Assembly: GCA_023484365.1 (NCBI GenBank)
Contig: JAMDBA010000016.1
Coordinates: forward strand, 1-5,188
DNA length: 5,188 nucleotides
Direction: 5' to 3'
Source: Patescibacteria group bacterium
GTDB lineage: Bacteria > Patescibacteria > Paceibacteria > UBA6257 > 2-01-FULL-56-20
Positions within the stretch are counted from its first letter, which is position 1; each line of letters begins with the position of its first letter. Positions 3,849 through 5,188 of this stretch are shown one piece after another. The notes under the pieces were generated by a model that saw only the letters and a program-made list of their open reading frames with translations, searched no databases and was not told the origin of the DNA. A program made the translations under genes and the position numbers.

Positions 3849-5188
3849 ACATAATTTCTAAAATTAGATTTTGGCTGCTCTTGTTGGGCGATATTTTAAT
3901 GCTTTATATTTCTTTAATTGCGGCGCTTTTAATTCGCTATGGCGTTAATTTTTATAGTGAATTAATTCACTACCACCTAATCCCCTTCAGTATAATTTTT
4001 ATTGTTTGGATAATTATTTTTTATATCGCCGGCTTATACAATCCGATTAAACTTAGAAATAATCGCGAATTTTTGAAGATACTGTTCTTTTCAATGGCAG
4101 TTAACGCTTTTTTGGGCGTGTCATTTTTTTACGCAATTCCTAGTTTCCATATCACGCCCAAAACCACTTTATTCCTATTTATTATCGTATTTTTTATCAT
4201 AGAATTTTTATGGCGGCGGTTTTATAACATCTACTCCGTCCCGGGAGAAGCATTTTATAAAATCGCTTTACTTGGCAACAGCCAAACAACCCAAGAAATT
4301 AATGATTTTATAAAATCAAATCCCCAGCTTGGATACGAAATTAAAGTTTGGCTTAAAGAAGGACTCAAGGATAAAGAAATCAAGCGCATTCACCAAATAA
4401 TAATTGAAGATGATATTAATTTAATCGTTATTCCTTTTCATTTGAAAAAAGATGAAGAAGGGGCGTCTATTTTTTACGAACTTTTAGGGATGGGAATAGA
4501 GGTTTGGGATTTGCCTAAAATTTATGAAGAGATTTTTCAAAAATTGCCATTAGCCGAAATTGAAGAATCCTGGTTTTTGGAAAATTTAAGCAGCCGGATA
4601 AAATTTTACGACAACTTAAAACGAAGTTTTGAATTTATTTTATCCCTGGTTTTATTTATAGCACTATTACCGCTTGAAATTTTAATAGCTTTAATTATAA
4701 AAATAACTTCGCAAGGGCCGATTATCTACAAACAAAGACGCGTCGGCGAATTAGATCGGGAATTTTATCTTTATAAATTCCGATCAATGACGAAAAACGC
4801 CGAGACCGACGGGCCGCAATGGTCGCAAAAAAACGACCAAAGGGTCACCTTGTTTGGAAAAATTTTAAGATATTCCCATTTAGACGAGCTTCCTCAGTTA
4901 ATTAATATAATGAAAGGCGAAGTTTCTTTTGTTGGACCCCGACCGGAGCGGCCGGAGTTTGTGATGGAGCTTGAAAAAAAGGTTCCTTACTACAGGATAA
5001 GGCACCTGATTAAGCCCGGCATAACAGGTTGGGCGCAAGTTAATTACCGCTACGGCGCTTCTATTACCGACGCTGAAGAAAAATTAAGATTTGACCTTTT
5101 CTATTTAAAAAACCGCTCGTTATTTTTAGATTTGATAATTATTTTGCGAACCTTAAAATTCTTCTTTGTCAACTATATGGCTGCCGAA
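3845..5188 (+). CDS. Polyprenyl glycosylphosphotransferase (undecaprenyl-phosphate sugar phosphotransferase), 3' end cut by window
   Basis: This membrane enzyme starts polysaccharide synthesis by moving a hexose-1-phosphate from a nucleotide sugar onto undecaprenyl phosphate; the sugar is unknown. The frame is open for 448 codons to the right edge. Four N-terminal membrane segments lie at about 9-31, 44-64, 77-98 and 106-123. A Rossmann-like domain follows (strand KIALLGNSQ at 139-147). Then comes a reentrant or membrane helix (about 262-287) leading into GPIIYKQRRVG (291-301) and YKFRSM (310-315). The catalytic Asp-Glu is in LDELPQ (346-351), with VGPRPERPEF at 363-372 and KPGITGWAQVNYRYG at 390-404. 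This is the WbaP/CpsE-like long form. The last conserved block is present, so perhaps only about ten residues are missing. The ATG overlaps the upstream TGA and no SD is seen, so translation is probably coupled. Confidence 0.95.
   Translation, partial: MNIISKIRFWLLLLGDILMLYISLIAALLIRYGVNFYSELIHYHLIPFSIIFIVWIIIFYIAGLYNPIKLRNNREFLKILFFSMAVNAFLGVSFFYAIPSFHITPKTTLFLFIIVFFIIEFLWRRFYNIYSVPGEAFYKIALLGNSQTTQEINDFIKSNPQLGYEIKVWLKEGLKDKEIKRIHQIIIEDDINLIVIPFHLKKDEEGASIFYELLGMGIEVWDLPKIYEEIFQKLPLAEIEESWFLENLSSRIKFYDNLKRSFEFILSLVLFIALLPLEILIALIIKITSQGPIIYKQRRVGELDREFYLYKFRSMTKNAETDGPQWSQKNDQRVTLFGKILRYSHLDELPQLINIMKGEVSFVGPRPERPEFVMELEKKVPYYRIRHLIKPGITGWAQVNYRYGASITDAEEKLRFDLFYLKNRSLFLDLIIILRTLKFFFVNYMAAE

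Noticed and set aside
1..5188. CRISPR arrays, insertion sequences, tRNA or rRNA genes
   Set aside because: No regularly spaced repeats, transposase motifs, terminal inverted repeats or cloverleaf sequences were seen on either strand.

Overview
The window comes from a bacterium with a compact, moderately AT-rich genome (roughly 40% G+C by eye) that uses the standard code. It encodes a class I release factor with the RF2 'SPF' discriminator, and a real gene ends in TGA, so UGA is a stop here. Short intergenic gaps, an RF2 of this sequence style, and several genes with no Shine-Dalgarno (SD) sequence fit a Candidate Phyla Radiation / Parcubacteria-like organism. That assignment is an inference, not something the window proves.

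Layout: positions 1-2911 are all transcribed leftward, and positions 3015-5188 rightward, from a 103-bp divergent intergenic region. In minus-strand order the genes are a family 2 glycosyltransferase (2911-2186), a DUF167/YggU-family protein (2046-1792), a small protein with a winged-helix-like C-terminal half (1724-1311), a rho-independent terminator (about 1300-1257), prfB for peptide chain release factor 2 (1231-184), and the start of an unrecognised gene running off the left edge (128-1). In plus-strand order the genes are a second glycosyltransferase paralogous to the first (3015-3848) and, overlapping it by ATGA, a membrane polyprenyl glycosylphosphotransferase (3845 to the right edge, short only its last few residues).

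The two glycosyltransferases and the phosphotransferase form the edge of a surface-polysaccharide locus. The phosphotransferase would load the first sugar-phosphate onto undecaprenyl phosphate, and the glycosyltransferases would extend it. The left half is housekeeping (translation termination) plus small poorly known genes.

The most informative details are regulatory. First, prfB is interrupted by an in-frame TGA at codon 25 in a canonical CTT-TGA-C +1 programmed frameshift site, so the true gene starts at 1231 and makes about 348 residues. The SD-like stimulator of that site is buried in the 3' arm of a 7-bp all-G:C hairpin. Second, the winged-helix-like gene has a perfect TTGACA -35 box inside the preceding gene, and an 8+8 bp inverted repeat fills its promoter spacer and -10, which looks like an operator. 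Third, most promoter-proximal genes lack an SD and have TATAAT-like boxes only about 7-16 nt before the start codon, suggesting leaderless or near-leaderless mRNAs; the winged-helix-like gene, with a strong SD, is the exception.
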